Below are positions 9,239-20,000 of a stretch of DNA of 64,000 bases, piece after piece. A program made the position numbers and the translations under genes. Below the pieces are notes generated by a model. The model saw only the letters and a program-made list of their open reading frames with translations. It made no database searches and was not told the origin of the DNA. Each line of letters starts with the position of its first letter. Positions within the stretch are counted from its first letter, which is position 1. Source of the stretch: Paraburkholderia sp. FT54 (lineage in GTDB: Bacteria > Pseudomonadota > Gammaproteobacteria > Burkholderiales > Burkholderiaceae); contig NZ_CP134196.1 in assembly GCF_031585635.1 (NCBI RefSeq), positions 1,364,001 to 1,428,000 on the forward strand, given 5' to 3'.

Positions 9239-10552
9239 ATGGACTGGAATCGCTGGTACAGTTTGAAGAGCTACCTGAGATCTTCACTGTGGACTGTGCC
9301 GCTCATCGCAGTCGCGATCTATGCCGTGGTGAAGCCCGTGGCCGAAATGGTGGGAAGGTGGATGATCAGGCAGGGGACCCTTGATCCGAAAACCGGCTTT
9401 CTTGGGCTATCCATGACTGGGGCGCGCTCGCTGCTCGGCGACATCGTTTCCGCGGACATGGCGTTTCTGGTGTTCACGTTCGGTTCACTGCTCGTCGCAA
9501 TCCAGGTCGCTGGTGGGCAGTACACCCCGCGAATCATCGCAACGACACTGCTGCGCGACAACATCATCCGTACCATCTCGGGATTATTCGTTTTCACACT
9601 GCTGTTTGCCAATAGAACGCTGGCGTGGATGGGTGAAAATGAGGTACATCAGCTTCAGGTGTTCATTGCGTCGTTATTTGGGTTCGCTTCGGTCGTCGCT
9701 TTCCTTTTCCTGATTGACTACGCCGCGAAATTTCTACGTCCCGTAAGCCTTGTGGCTCGCGTTGGAGAGCAAGGGATCGCGGTCATCGAGAGCGTTTATC
9801 CAGTCCCGACTACGGGCGTAACGCCCCTCGCGAAACGTGACAATGAGCGAGGCGCGCCGGACCACATTGTTCATCACCACGGCAAATCCGGCATCGTTTT
9901 GGCCGTGAATCTGGATATGCTTGTGGCCAAGGCGAGCGCAGCCGACGTAGTCATCGAATTCGTACCGCAAGTCGGCGATTTCGTCGCGGTGGACGAGCCC
10001 TTGTTCTATTTATACGGGAACCCTGGCGCAATTAACGACAGCAGGCTGCGTACGTTTGTCGCTTTCGGGACGGAGCGCACGATGGAGCAGGACCCTATGT
10101 TCGCGTTTCGCATCCTGGTGGATATTGCACTGAAAGCGCTGTCGGCAGCGATCAACGATCCCACCACGGCGGTGCTTGCAATCGACCAGTTGCACCGGCT
10201 ATTGCGCGCGGTGGGCAAACAGTCTTTGCACATCGAAGAGATAGTGGATCGGTCGGGACGGGGGCGTGTGATCTTGAGGACGCCCAATTGGGAAGACTTC
10301 GTGCACATTAGTTTCCGCGAGATACGACAGTGCGGCGCGGGCAGCATTCAAATCGCGCGGCGTCTGCGCGCGGCGATAGAGAACCTCATCCAGAGGCTGC
10401 CCGCGCATCGTCATGATGCGTTGCGCGTCGAGCTGATGCTGCTCGATCGCGCGATTACATCCAAGCATCCGTTTCCGGAGGACCTGGCGCTGGCACGTAT
10501 TCCTGACTCGCAAGGGCTTGGAAGTTCGGCAGCCTCGCCGGCCAACAACTAG
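9239..10552 (+). CDS. DUF2254 family inner-membrane protein
   Basis: A 437-residue protein with four predicted membrane helices in the first 170 residues (for example LWTVPLIAVAIYAVV and VIASLFGFASVVAFLFL-like stretches) and a long soluble C-terminal part. The conserved block AFLVFTFGSLLVAIQVAGGQ followed by QYTPRII is characteristic of DUF2254, whose biochemical role is unknown. The ATG at 9239 follows AGGGAGAAAGCAGG; an upstream ATG at 9215 would add eight residues. The gene is followed after only 18 bases by a carbonic anhydrase on the same strand, so the two are very probably co-transcribed, which suggests but does not prove a shared role in CO2/bicarbonate handling. Confidence 0.82.
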   Translation: MDWNRWYSLKSYLRSSLWTVPLIAVAIYAVVKPVAEMVGRWMIRQGTLDPKTGFLGLSMTGARSLLGDIVSADMAFLVFTFGSLLVAIQVAGGQYTPRIIATTLLRDNIIRTISGLFVFTLLFANRTLAWMGENEVHQLQVFIASLFGFASVVAFLFLIDYAAKFLRPVSLVARVGEQGIAVIESVYPVPTTGVTPLAKRDNERGAPDHIVHHHGKSGIVLAVNLDMLVAKASAADVVIEFVPQVGDFVAVDEPLFYLYGNPGAINDSRLRTFVAFGTERTMEQDPMFAFRILVDIALKALSAAINDPTTAVLAIDQLHRLLRAVGKQSLHIEEIVDRSGRGRVILRTPNWEDFVHISFREIRQCGAGSIQIARRLRAAIENLIQRLPAHRHDALRVELMLLDRAITSKHPFPEDLALARIPDSQGLGSSAASPANN

Positions 10553-10570
10553 TCCTTTCCGAGGCAAGCC

Positions 10571-11248
10571 GTGCGCAAACTCATAATGGGCATCGTCGAA
10601 TTCCGCGAAAAAATGCTGCCGCAATACGCGAGTCAGTTCAGCAAACTCGCGCTCTCGCAACAGCCGGATGCGCTCTTCATCACGTGCTCGGACAGCCGGG
10701 TCGTACCCGATCTGCTTGTGTCGACCCATCCGGGTGATCTGTTCACGATGCGCAACGTCGGCAACCTGATACCGCCGGCGACCGCGGAAGGGGTCTCGAC
10801 CGGTGACGTGTCCGAGGCGAGCGCGATCGAGTACGCAGTGCTCGGATTGAAAGTCGCGAATATTGTGGTGTGCGGACATTCCGAGTGCGGCGCGATGAAA
10901 GCCGTGCATACACCCGACGCCAAGCTGAAAGCGCCGAACCTCGATAAATGGCTGTGCCACGCCAACGACGCTGCGTATCGCCTTAAACACGAAGGTCCAC
11001 TCGACGACAGGCTGAAACCGCATGATCAATTGTCGCAACTCAACGTACTTGTGCAACTTGAGCATCTGATGACTTACCCGATTGTCCGCCAGCAGGTCAA
11101 TGCCGGGGCGTTGATGTTGAGCGGCTGGTGGTTCGACATCGCGACTGGCGACATGTATGCCTACGTGCGCGCGAGCCGCTCATTCGAAGTAATCGACCGT
11201 GCGCTGGCTGATCGGATCATTGCACGCCTTGACGCACGGGCGCGGTGA
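10571..11248 (+). CDS. Beta-class carbonic anhydrase (first of three)
   Basis: A 225-residue cytoplasmic enzyme that interconverts CO2 and bicarbonate. The zinc ligands of the beta class are readable: C39 and D41 in [13 protein letters not shown] and H103 and C106 in CGHSECGAMK. R43 pairs with the catalytic aspartate as in other beta enzymes. The start is GTG at 10571, with GAGG about six bases before. It is the second gene of an apparent operon with the DUF2254 protein. It shares frame and phase with the following msrA-like remnant, which begins immediately after its stop codon. Two more beta enzymes lie at 61171 and 61938. Confidence 0.92.
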   Translation: MRKLIMGIVEFREKMLPQYASQFSKLALSQQPDALFITCSDSRVVPDLLVSTHPGDLFTMRNVGNLIPPATAEGVSTGDVSEASAIEYAVLGLKVANIVVCGHSECGAMKAVHTPDAKLKAPNLDKWLCHANDAAYRLKHEGPLDDRLKPHDQLSQLNVLVQLEHLMTYPIVRQQVNAGALMLSGWWFDIATGDMYAYVRASRSFEVIDRALADRIIARLDARAR

Positions 11249-11686
11249 GGGGGCTTCGCGCTGGCCAGGGCGCACGCTTTCCCGGCGCCGATCGTCACGA
11301 AGACGGAGCCGTTCAAGGGCTTTTATCCGGCTGAGTCCTATCACCAGAACTACCTGACGCTGCGTCCCAACTCCGCGTATGTGGCGACTAACGATCTGCC
11401 GAAGGTCGCCAACCTGAAACGCCTGATCCCGCTCGTCTTTGCCTTCAGCCCGCCCGCGTCCCTCCCCAGCGACCAGGCCCGCATTTTGCACGAGTGCGTC
11501 CGTCGGCAAATCTTTCGTACCGCTCTGTTCAGACAAATGGCCCGACTGACGGGCCGCCGACCGTTACGAGTCGCGTCTTTTGCCGGGCAGTGCGCGTCGT
11601 TCGCTGAAAAAATTACAGGCCGTAAGTGGCAAAGCGGCGGTCGTCCGGATGGTTTTTATCCCCTGCGGACCCTGGGCGAGAACTAA
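11249..11686 (+). pseudogene. Remnant of methionine sulfoxide reductase A (msrA), C-terminal end only
   Basis: Read in the frame that continues directly after the carbonic anhydrase stop codon, this stretch encodes FPAPIVTKTEPFKGFYPAE, then SYHQNYLTL and NDLPKVANLKRL, which is the C-terminal part of MsrA including its conserved YHQ-Y-L motif. The N-terminal half with the catalytic GCFWC cysteine is absent and no start codon precedes the similarity. After about residue 60 the similarity ends and the frame runs on with unrelated sequence to the stop at 11684-11686. The simplest reading is a deletion that removed the start of msrA and joined its tail to the carbonic anhydrase gene. Confidence 0.7.
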
Positions 11687-11721
11687 ACCCTCTTCGCGAT
11701 ACGCGAGATCGGAGGCTACTG

Positions 11722-12618
11722 GTGTTTAACAGCCGTAGAAAGCGGGGCGGCAAGCTCCGCAATAAACAAACAGGCATCGCGGCGACTTCCCTGCTCGCCG
11801 TGACTATCGGCGGCGTGGCCGTCCTGCCGGATCCGGCCTCGGCTCAAACGCCCTCGCCGCTAGGCGAATGGCAATACTCGGTCGGCATTCCGCTGCAGAA
11901 GATGTGGCAGCCGAATATCCCCGACTGGCAGGTGCGCCTCGGCGCGGCGATGTCGTTTCAGCCGCGCTATGAGGGCTCTGACCGGTATCATCTGGTGGCC
12001 GGCCCGAGCGTCGACGTGCGCTACAAGGACCTGTTCTTCCTTTCGAGCGGCGAGGGTTTCGGGGTCAACTTCGCACAAGGGCAGAACTGGCGCGCGAGTC
12101 TGGCCGCGGTCTACGACCTCGGACGCCGCGGCCACGACGACCCGCAGGAGTTGAACGGCCTGGGCAACATCAACTTCGCGCCGGGCGTCAAACTGTCCGG
12201 TGAATATGTGATCTCGCAGGATTTTCCGCTCGTGCTGCGCGCCGACGTCAGGCGCTACTTCGGCGGTTCGAACGGCTGGATCGGCGATTTAGGCGCGTAT
12301 TTGCCAATGCCGGGCAGCACGAAGAAATTTTTCTGGTTCGCCGGTCCGAACGTGTCGCTGGCGGACTCTACTTACATGAACAGCTGGTTCGGCGTGAATC
12401 AGACTCAGGCCGCCAACTCGAAGTACTCGCAGTACCACGCGAGCGCGGGCTTCAAGTCGGTGGGCTTCGGCATCAGTGCGATCTGGCTGTTCGACAAGCA
12501 CTGGTTCGCCACGGCGGACGGTGCGTTCGAACAACTGGTCGGCAGTGCGGGCAATAGTCCGGTCACGCACCGCAAAGCGAACGGCGTAGCCGACATTTCG
12601 ATCAACTACCGCTTCTGA
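11722..12618 (+). CDS. MipA/OmpV family outer-membrane protein
   Basis: A 298-residue exported protein. The GTG at 11722 is preferred since a perfect GGAGG lies six bases upstream; the frame extends back into the msrA remnant without support. The signal peptide ends near ASAQTPSP. The core shows the MipA pattern: [20 protein letters not shown], then a segment with [19 protein letters not shown], and the typical end [12 protein letters not shown] followed by the strand [10 protein letters not shown]. Family members such as E. coli MipA connect lytic transglycosylases with penicillin-binding proteins; others respond to metals or stress. This copy fits the family better than the one at 5712. Confidence 0.85.
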   Translation: MFNSRRKRGGKLRNKQTGIAATSLLAVTIGGVAVLPDPASAQTPSPLGEWQYSVGIPLQKMWQPNIPDWQVRLGAAMSFQPRYEGSDRYHLVAGPSVDVRYKDLFFLSSGEGFGVNFAQGQNWRASLAAVYDLGRRGHDDPQELNGLGNINFAPGVKLSGEYVISQDFPLVLRADVRRYFGGSNGWIGDLGAYLPMPGSTKKFFWFAGPNVSLADSTYMNSWFGVNQTQAANSKYSQYHASAGFKSVGFGISAIWLFDKHWFATADGAFEQLVGSAGNSPVTHRKANGVADISINYRF

Positions 12619-12638
12619 TGCCGCGCACACCCGCCTGA

Positions 12639-12657
12639 GCGCCGCGGACGGCGGCGC
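12639..12657 (+). terminator. GC-rich hairpin after the MipA/OmpV gene
   Basis: A perfect 7-bp stem, GCGCCGC with GCGGCGC, encloses a five-base loop 20 bases after the stop codon. There is no U-run, so an intrinsic terminator is only a possibility. Confidence 0.35.
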
Positions 12658-12820
12658 GCAATTGCTGCACGCCGCGGCATCGCCCGTTCGGCATCGCTCG
12701 TTGACCGGTCATCGTGAGTTGCGAGCGAGCCCACGCGGGTACATCGTTTGCTCCCTTCTTCCAATGCGTCAGACCGGATTTCCCCGCCGGCACGCCCCCG
12801 AACGCAAGGAGCAGATTCCC

Positions 12821-14944
12821 ATGGCAGGCAAAACGAATACGCAGAAACCCGCAGCGAAGAACGCGCAGGCGAATGGTCCGCAAGCGGATCCGAAATCGAA
12901 AGATCTCGAACAGTTTCGAGTCAGTCCAGAAGGCCAGGCGCTGAGAACCAATCAGGGCGTCAAGATCTCCGACAATCAGAACACTTTGCGCGCGGGTCCG
13001 CGCGGCCCTTCGCTGCTCGAAGACTTCATCATGCGTGAGAAGATCACGCACTTCGACCACGAGCGCATTCCCGAGCGCATCGTGCATGCGCGCGGCTCGG
13101 CGGCACACGGCGTGTTTCAGGTGTACGAGTCGATGAAGGAGTACACCAAGGCCGCGTTCCTGCAGGACCCCACCGTCCAGACGCCGGTCTATGTGCGCTT
13201 TAGCACGGTGCAGGGCCCGCGCGGTTCCGCCGACACGGTGCGTGACGTGCGCGGTTTTGCCGTGAAGTTCTACACGCAGGAAGGCAATTACGATCTGGTC
13301 GGCAACAACATGCCGGTGTTCTTCATTCAGGACGCCATCAAGTTTCCCGACTTCGTGCATGCGGTCAAACCGGAAGCGCCGAACGAAATGCCGACCGGCG
13401 GCTCCGCGCACGATACCTTCTGGGACTTCGTCTCGCTGGTGCCCGAGTCCGCGCATATGGTGCTGTGGACCATGTCGGACCGCGCGATTCCGCGCAGTCT
13501 GCGCACCATGGAAGGCTTCGGCATTCACACGTTCCGTTTCGTCAACGCGCAAGGCAAGGGACGCTTCGTCAAATTCCACTGGCGCCCGGTGCTGGGCTCG
13601 TATTCGCTGCTGTGGGACGAAGCACAGAAACTGGCCGGCAAAGATCCGGATTTCCATCGGCGCGATCTGTGGGAGTCGATCGAACGAGGCGATTTCCCCG
13701 AGTTCGAACTCGGCGTGCAGATCATCGAAGAAGCCGATGAGCACAAATTCGATTTCGACCTACTTGATCCGACCAAGCTGATTCCAGAAGAACTCGTGCC
13801 GGTGAAGATCGTCGGCAAGATGACGCTCAATCGCAATCCGGACAACTTCTTTGCCGAGACCGAACAGGTGGCGTTCCATCCGGGCCATGTCGTTCCGGGA
13901 ATTGATTTCTCGAACGATCCGTTGTTGCAGGGCCGTTTGTTCTCGTACACGGATACGCAGATCAGCCGCCTGGGCGGCCCGAACTTCCACGAGATTCCGA
14001 TCAACCGGCCGGTGTGCCCGTTCAATAACAACCAGCGCGATGCGATGCACCGCCAGGCGATCCATGTCGGCCAGGCCTCGTATGAGCCGAATTCGGTGAG
14101 CGGCGGCTGGCCTAAGGAAACCGATCCGGCGGCGTCCGACGGCGGCTTCGAAAGTTATCAGGAACGCGTGGAAGGCACCAAGATCCGCGTGCGCAGCGAA
14201 TCGTTCGCCGATCATTTCTCGCAGGCCGCGCTGTTCTACAACAGCATGTCCCAGCCCGAAAAAGATCATATCGCCGCCGCGTATCAGTTCGAACTCGGCA
14301 AGGTGACAAAGCCGGAGATTCGCGCACGCGTGGTGAACGAAATTCTCGCCAATTTCGATGCGGGACTCGCGGCGCAAGTCGCCGAGGGACTGGGTTTGCC
14401 CGCGCCGAAGAAAGGCAGCGCGAAGCTGACCGGCCCGAAGGAATCGCCCGCGCTGAGCCTGCTCAATCGCGTGAAGCCAGGCATCAAGACCCGCAAGATC
14501 GCGCTGCTGGCCGCGCCGGGTTCCGACGGCGCCGCCATCAAGAAGCTGCTGCATGCGCTGCAAGGCGAGGGCGCGGCGCCCATGCTGATCGCGCCGACAC
14601 TCGCCGCGATCGACGGCATGGCGCCGGACGCGACGATCGCCGGCTTGCCGTCGATCATGTTCGACGCCGTGATCGTGGTGGGCGGCGACAAGGGCGCGAA
14701 GACGCTGGCGCAATCGGGCGACGCCCGGCATTTCGTGCTCGAGGCGTTCAAGCATCTGAAGGCGATTGCGGCGCTCGGCGCGGGACGCGACGTACTTGCG
14801 GCCGCGCACTTGCCGGACAATGCCGACGGCGTGTCGATCGGCGACGACAAGCAGGCCGCCGACGTGCTGAAGGCCTTCATCAAGGCGGCCGAGCAGCATC
14901 GCGTGTGGTCGCGTGCGGAGCAGGCCGAGACAGTGCCGGCTTAG
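12821..14944 (+). CDS. katE: Large-subunit catalase (HPII/KatE type)
   Basis: A 707-residue monofunctional haem catalase that dismutates hydrogen peroxide. The ATG at 12821 has AAGGAG at good spacing; the open frame upstream is not coding. The catalytic region reads [15 protein letters not shown] with the active-site histidine near residue 88, followed by the [18 protein letters not shown] region, and the haem tyrosine lies in [20 protein letters not shown]. After about residue 550 comes the extra flavodoxin/DJ-1-like C-terminal domain ([20 protein letters not shown]) found only in large-subunit catalases such as E. coli HPII. Its end meets the trehalase gene tail to tail across a strong terminator hairpin. 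Confidence 0.95.
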   Translation: MAGKTNTQKPAAKNAQANGPQADPKSKDLEQFRVSPEGQALRTNQGVKISDNQNTLRAGPRGPSLLEDFIMREKITHFDHERIPERIVHARGSAAHGVFQVYESMKEYTKAAFLQDPTVQTPVYVRFSTVQGPRGSADTVRDVRGFAVKFYTQEGNYDLVGNNMPVFFIQDAIKFPDFVHAVKPEAPNEMPTGGSAHDTFWDFVSLVPESAHMVLWTMSDRAIPRSLRTMEGFGIHTFRFVNAQGKGRFVKFHWRPVLGSYSLLWDEAQKLAGKDPDFHRRDLWESIERGDFPEFELGVQIIEEADEHKFDFDLLDPTKLIPEELVPVKIVGKMTLNRNPDNFFAETEQVAFHPGHVVPGIDFSNDPLLQGRLFSYTDTQISRLGGPNFHEIPINRPVCPFNNNQRDAMHRQAIHVGQASYEPNSVSGGWPKETDPAASDGGFESYQERVEGTKIRVRSESFADHFSQAALFYNSMSQPEKDHIAAAYQFELGKVTKPEIRARVVNEILANFDAGLAAQVAEGLGLPAPKKGSAKLTGPKESPALSLLNRVKPGIKTRKIALLAAPGSDGAAIKKLLHALQGEGAAPMLIAPTLAAIDGMAPDATIAGLPSIMFDAVIVVGGDKGAKTLAQSGDARHFVLEAFKHLKAIAALGAGRDVLAAAHLPDNADGVSIGDDKQAADVLKAFIKAAEQHRVWSRAEQAETVPA

Positions 14945-14961
14945 AACGTCGTAGGAGTCGC

Positions 14962-14999
14962 AAAAAAGATCTGCCCGGTGTCCACCGGCCAGGTCTTTT
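14962..14999. terminator. Bidirectional terminator between katE and treA
   Basis: An almost perfect hairpin with an A-run on the left and a T-run on the right (AAAAGATCTG paired with CAGGTCTTTT, inner stem CCGGTG/CACCGG). It can end transcription from both convergent genes. Confidence 0.8.
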
Positions 15000-15012
15000 G
15001 CATGTTGCGGCG

Positions 15013-16827
15013 TCAAGGATTCACCCGCGTGCCATGCAGCCGATGCGTATTCTTCGGCGCGGCCGCAGCGGAAGCCGCGGCCGCCGACACGCCCGCCGGA
15101 CCTTCGGGAATATCGCTGGGACGCGAGGCCTGCACCGTATGCGGATACAGCACGAGTAACGCGCGCAGCACCCCGTTGGTCCAGCCGAAACCGTCCTGCA
15201 GCGGATACTCGCCACCTCCGGCCGAGACACCGGGCGCGGCCGCATCGATATCGTATTTCTCGACGAGTTTGCCGGTGTGCTGGTAGTACGACACATTGGT
15301 CTTGATCCAGCGTGTCGCGATGGTTTGCGCGAGCGCCGCTTCGCCATAACGCCGCAAACCGATCACCGCAAGGTACTGCAACGGCGCCCAGCCGTTCGGC
15401 GCATCCCACTGCTGGCCGCTCGCCACTTGCGTGGTCGCGAGTCCGCCCGGGCGCAGCAGTTCGCGCTGCAACGTCGCGGCGACGGTCTTCGCCTGCTGAC
15501 GGCTGGCTACGCCCGTATATAACGGATACACCGTCGCGGCGGTGAGCCGGTGCGTCAGCGTGTGATGCACGAAGTCGTAGTCGCCGAATGCCTGCAACTG
15601 CGGGTCCCACAGCAGGCGGCGAATGGCTTCGGCGCGCGAGGCGGCGCGCTGCTCCATATTCTCCGCATGCGTGACGTCGCCGCGCAGACGATAAGCCCTG
15701 CCGAGCGTGCGCTCCAGATCGGCCAGCAGGCAATTCAGATCGACGGGCACGAGCGAGGTCACGTCCACGGTGGCGAGTGTCTTGCCGTCCGCGAACCAGC
15801 GCGAACTGAAATCCCAGCCGGTTTCGCCGCCTGCGCGCAGATTGCGCCAGAGGTCCGCGGAATCGCGCTGCGGGATCTGCTGCGCGGTGAGGACGTCTTC
15901 GCGATACGACTCGTCGCGCGGCGTGGCGCGTTCGTCCCAATAGCGGTTGAGCAACGTGCCGTCGGGCATGCGCACCACATGCCGGTTGGCGTGGCCGGCG
16001 GCCAGGCCATCGCTGCCGTCCATCCAGTAAGCGTATTCGCGCTGCAACTCGGGCAGATACTGTGCATAGACGGCGTCCCCATCGTTCTCGGCGACGAGCC
16101 GCACCATCTGCGCGAAGAACGGTGGCTGCGAGCGGCTCAGATAATAGGTGCGATTGCCGTTCGGAATATGGCCGTACCGGTCGATCAGGGTTGCGAAATT
16201 CTTCAGTTCGTCGACGACCAGCGCATGCTGTCCGCTCTGTTCGAGGCCGAGCATGATGAAGTACGAGTCCCAGTAATAGATCTCATCGAAGCGGTCGCCC
16301 GGCACGATATACGCATACGGCAACGGCAGCAGCGAAGACCACGGGCTCGCGGTCGCATCCGGCTCGCGGCGCAGCACGTTCCAGAGCGTATCGATATGGC
16401 CGATCACATCCTGATTCGGATCGGAGACATAGGCCTTCGCCGTGCGCGTGGGCAACGTGAAGTTGTGCTTCACGAAGTCGGCCAGATTGAAGTTGGGCTG
16501 CTGTTTCGCGGCGGCGTACGCGGCCGCGATCTGCGCGGGCGCCGAAAGCGGCACCATGTCCGCGAAAGTTTTGCTGTCGGGATAGAGATGCGCGAGCTGC
16601 ACGTCGCGATAGAGCGCCGGATATTGCTCGGACGGCGGGACGGGCTCGACCGGCGAAGCTTGCGTGGGCGCCTCGACATGCACGGTGGCGGCCACCATGC
16701 CGCCGTGTGACGCGGGCGGCTCGGCAACCTGCGCCGCGCCGCTCGACGAGGCATGCCACATCAACGCGGCGGCGAGGGCGGTGCGCAAAGGGGCACGGGG
16801 GAAAACGGTGAAGGCGGGAGTAGGCAT
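15013..16827 (-). CDS. treA: Periplasmic trehalase, GH37
   Basis: A 604-residue exported enzyme that splits trehalose into two glucose molecules. Both GH37 signatures are present: PGDRFDEIYYWDSYF (usual form PGGRFxExYxWDxY) and [11 protein letters not shown]. The general acid/base region [13 protein letters not shown] lies near residue 545. A signal peptide of about 30 residues precedes the mature protein, so it works in the periplasm, letting the cell use external trehalose or clear it under osmotic stress. The C-terminal 35 residues are an Ala-rich extension absent from E. coli TreA. The gene is divergent from the hybrid kinase at 17088. A second GH37 enzyme on the same strand is cut by the right end of the window. 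Confidence 0.94.
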   Translation of the reverse strand: MPTPAFTVFPRAPLRTALAAALMWHASSSGAAQVAEPPASHGGMVAATVHVEAPTQASPVEPVPPSEQYPALYRDVQLAHLYPDSKTFADMVPLSAPAQIAAAYAAAKQQPNFNLADFVKHNFTLPTRTAKAYVSDPNQDVIGHIDTLWNVLRREPDATASPWSSLLPLPYAYIVPGDRFDEIYYWDSYFIMLGLEQSGQHALVVDELKNFATLIDRYGHIPNGNRTYYLSRSQPPFFAQMVRLVAENDGDAVYAQYLPELQREYAYWMDGSDGLAAGHANRHVVRMPDGTLLNRYWDERATPRDESYREDVLTAQQIPQRDSADLWRNLRAGGETGWDFSSRWFADGKTLATVDVTSLVPVDLNCLLADLERTLGRAYRLRGDVTHAENMEQRAASRAEAIRRLLWDPQLQAFGDYDFVHHTLTHRLTAATVYPLYTGVASRQQAKTVAATLQRELLRPGGLATTQVASGQQWDAPNGWAPLQYLAVIGLRRYGEAALAQTIATRWIKTNVSYYQHTGKLVEKYDIDAAAPGVSAGGGEYPLQDGFGWTNGVLRALLVLYPHTVQASRPSDIPEGPAGVSAAAASAAAAPKNTHRLHGTRVNP

Positions 16828-17087
16828 CGGCTACCGGAAGAAAGTGGACGGTGATCGGATGATCGAAGGCGATCTGCATTCCTCGCACGATTGACCCGCG
16901 CGAGCGGCGCAAAGTTGCGTGAGTCGGTAACAGCCCCGTCCAGCAAGCCCGAACCGCTCGCGTGCGCCTCAAAAAACAAACCCCATCCTGTATGATTACG
17001 CGCGTCGCATCGCGACAAAATGAATCACGCGAAATACCCGAAAAATATTCCGAATCGACTCGATTCGCTACGCCGAAGACAGAAAAA

Positions 17088-20000
17088 ATGACCGCATCAC
17101 CGGCCGTCGACCAGAATCGTTTTCGCAGCATCATTCGCCGCAATATTGCCTTGCCTCTGGGTGTCGGCCTGGTCACGATGGCCGTCTTCGTTGGACTGAT
17201 CGCTTATCTGGTCTCGACCATGAACTGGGCCGAGCATTCCGAGCGCGTGATCGGCCAGGCCAATGAAATGCTGCGTCTCGCGGTCGATCGCGAGACCTCG
17301 ATGCGAGGCTTCCTGATCACCGGCGACGAGAGCTTCCTCACGCCTTATGAAATCGGCGGCCCGCGCTTCAAGACGCAGATCGAGGCCTTGCAGGAGATGG
17401 TCTCCGACAACCCGCCGCAAGTCGAAAAGCTCAAGCAGATCGAAGCGATCCAGCAGCGCTGGAGCCGTTTTGCAGAGGAGGTGATCGACGCGCGCCGTCG
17501 TAATCAGAATTTCGAAAGCGCCGTGGCGAGCGGTCGCGGCAAGATCGAATTCGACGAAACGCGCCGCGAATTTGGCGATTTTCTGGACGCCGAGTTGCGG
17601 CTGCGTCAGGAGCGCAGTGAAGCGACGCACCGTGTCACCACTACGCTGGTGAGCGTGTTCCTGCTTTTCAGCCTGGGCGTCAGCGGGCTGCTCGCATGGA
17701 TGGGCCGCCGCGAACTGATGAGCCTGTCGTCCACGTACGGCGACGCGCTGCGCCAGCAGGCCGAACACACCGAGATGCTGCAAGGGCAAGTTTGGTTGCG
17801 CTCGGGTCAGCGCCTGCTCGCGGAAAAGGTGGTCGGTCAGGCGACCTCGCCGCTGGTGGGCCGCGCCATGCTCGACTTTCTCGCGCAGTATCTGGACGCC
17901 GCCGTGGGCGCGCTCTACGTGCGCGACAGGCAGCACGGCGCGTTACGGCGCATCGCGACATACGGTTTCAGCCGCGAGAGCGAGCAGGCCAGCGCGCGCA
18001 ATTTTGCCGAAGGGGAGACGCTGATCGGTCAGGCGGCCCTTGCGCGCCGCACGCTGATCTTGCGCGACGTGCCGGCCAGTTACGTGCAGGTGGTGTCGGC
18101 GACCGGCAGCAGCGCGCCGAGGAACCTGCTCGTCATGCCGATCGAAAACGACGGCGAGATCAACGGGGTCGTCGAACTGGGCTTTATGCGCGAGTTGACC
18201 GCGCGCGACCAGGAATTCATGGAACTGATCGCGCGCGGCATGGGCGACTTTGTCGAAGCCGCGTTGTATCGCGAGCGTCTGCAGGACGCTCTGGCGGAAA
18301 CGCAGCAGTTGAACGAAGAACTGCAGGTGCAGCAGGAAGAGTTGCGCGTCTCCAATGAAGGACTCGAAGAGCGCGGCCGCGCGCTGATGGAATCGCAGTC
18401 GCGGCTCGAAGCGCAGCAGGCTGAACTCGAACAGACCAACGTGCAGCTGGAAGAATACGCGCAACGTCTCGAACGGCAGAAGTCCGATCTGCTGCGCGCG
18501 CAGGACGACCTCGCGGCCAACGCGGCGCGCCTCGAACAGTCGAGCCGCTACAAGTCGGAGTTCCTCGCCAACATGTCGCACGAACTGCGCACGCCGCTGA
18601 ACAGTTCGCTGATTCTCGCCAGGCTGCTGCAGCAGAACCGCACCGGCAATCTGACGGAAGAGCAGGTGCGCTACGCGGAAACGATCCATGCTTCCAACAG
18701 CGACTTGCTGGTGCTGATCAACGACATTCTCGATCTGTCGAAGGTCGAAGCCGGCCAGGTCACGGTCGAACTCGAAACGGTGTCGATCGACGCGACCCTG
18801 CAGGCGCTCGAGGAAACCTTTAGGCCGTTGGCCGGAGCGAAGCATTTGCGCCTCGCTTTCGACCGCTTGCCGGGCACGCCGGACACCATCATCACCGACG
18901 GCCAGCGCGTCACCCAGATACTGCGCAACCTGCTTTCGAACGCGGTGAAATTCACCGAACGCGGCGAGGTGGCGCTGTCGGTGGCGCCGGCAGAAGGCGA
19001 CATGCTGCGCATCGACGTGCGCGACTCCGGCATCGGCATCGCGGCCGACAAGCTGGAGATGATCTTCGAGGCGTTCCAGCAGGCTGACGGCTCCACCAGC
19101 CGTCAATATGGCGGCAGCGGCCTGGGTTTGTCGATTTCGCGGGAGTTTTCGCGCTTGCTGGGCGGCCGGATCACCGTGGCCAGCGAAGTCGGCAAGGGCA
19201 GTGTGTTCACGCTGTGGCTGCCACGCGATGCGGAGGCGGCCTTGAACGCAAGCCAGGGCGCGCATCCTATGCCGGCACCGGCCTTCGCCTCGGCTCAGAC
19301 GCCGGCCAACGCGCCGGCCGTAACCGAATCGACGATGGAACCGCTGCTGGTGCGCCCGTCTTCGGGCGGCAGCCAGCCCACCGTGATCACGCCGGCCAAC
19401 GGCCTGACTAGCGGCTTCAGCAACGGCAACGCGCCCGAGGCCAGCAGCGGCCCGATTGCCGACGACCGCGACAACCGCACGCGTGCCGGCCGTCTGATCG
19501 TCGCCGTGGAAGACGATCCCGCCTTCGCCGAAATCCTGCGCGATCTGACGCACGAGCTCGACTTCGACTTCGTCCACGCGAGCAACGCCGCCACCGGCCT
19601 CGCGCTCGTGCGCGACATGCGCCCGGCGGCGGTGCTGCTCGACGTCGGCTTGCCGGACCGCTCCGGCCTGACCGTGCTGGAGTGGCTCAAGAACGATCCG
19701 CTTACGCGTCATATTCCGATCCACATCGTCTCGGCCACCGATCACGCCGACAAGGCGCTGCACCTCGGCGCCATCGGCTATACGCTCAAGCCGACCGCGC
19801 GCAGCACGATGGAAGCCGCGATCCGCCGTCTCGAAGCGCGTCTGCAGCAGCGCCTCAAACGCGTGCTGGTGATCGAGGACGACGCGCCGATGCGCGAAAG
19901 CATCCGGGCTTTGCTGCAAAGCGAAAACACCGAGATCGTTGCAGTCGCAACTTTGGCCGAGGCGCTGGAGCATCTGGGCAAATTCACCTTCGACTGTGTG

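Noticed and set aside
13760..15940. A 726-codon open frame on the minus strand across katE and treA
   Set aside because: It crosses two well-supported genes and their terminator.
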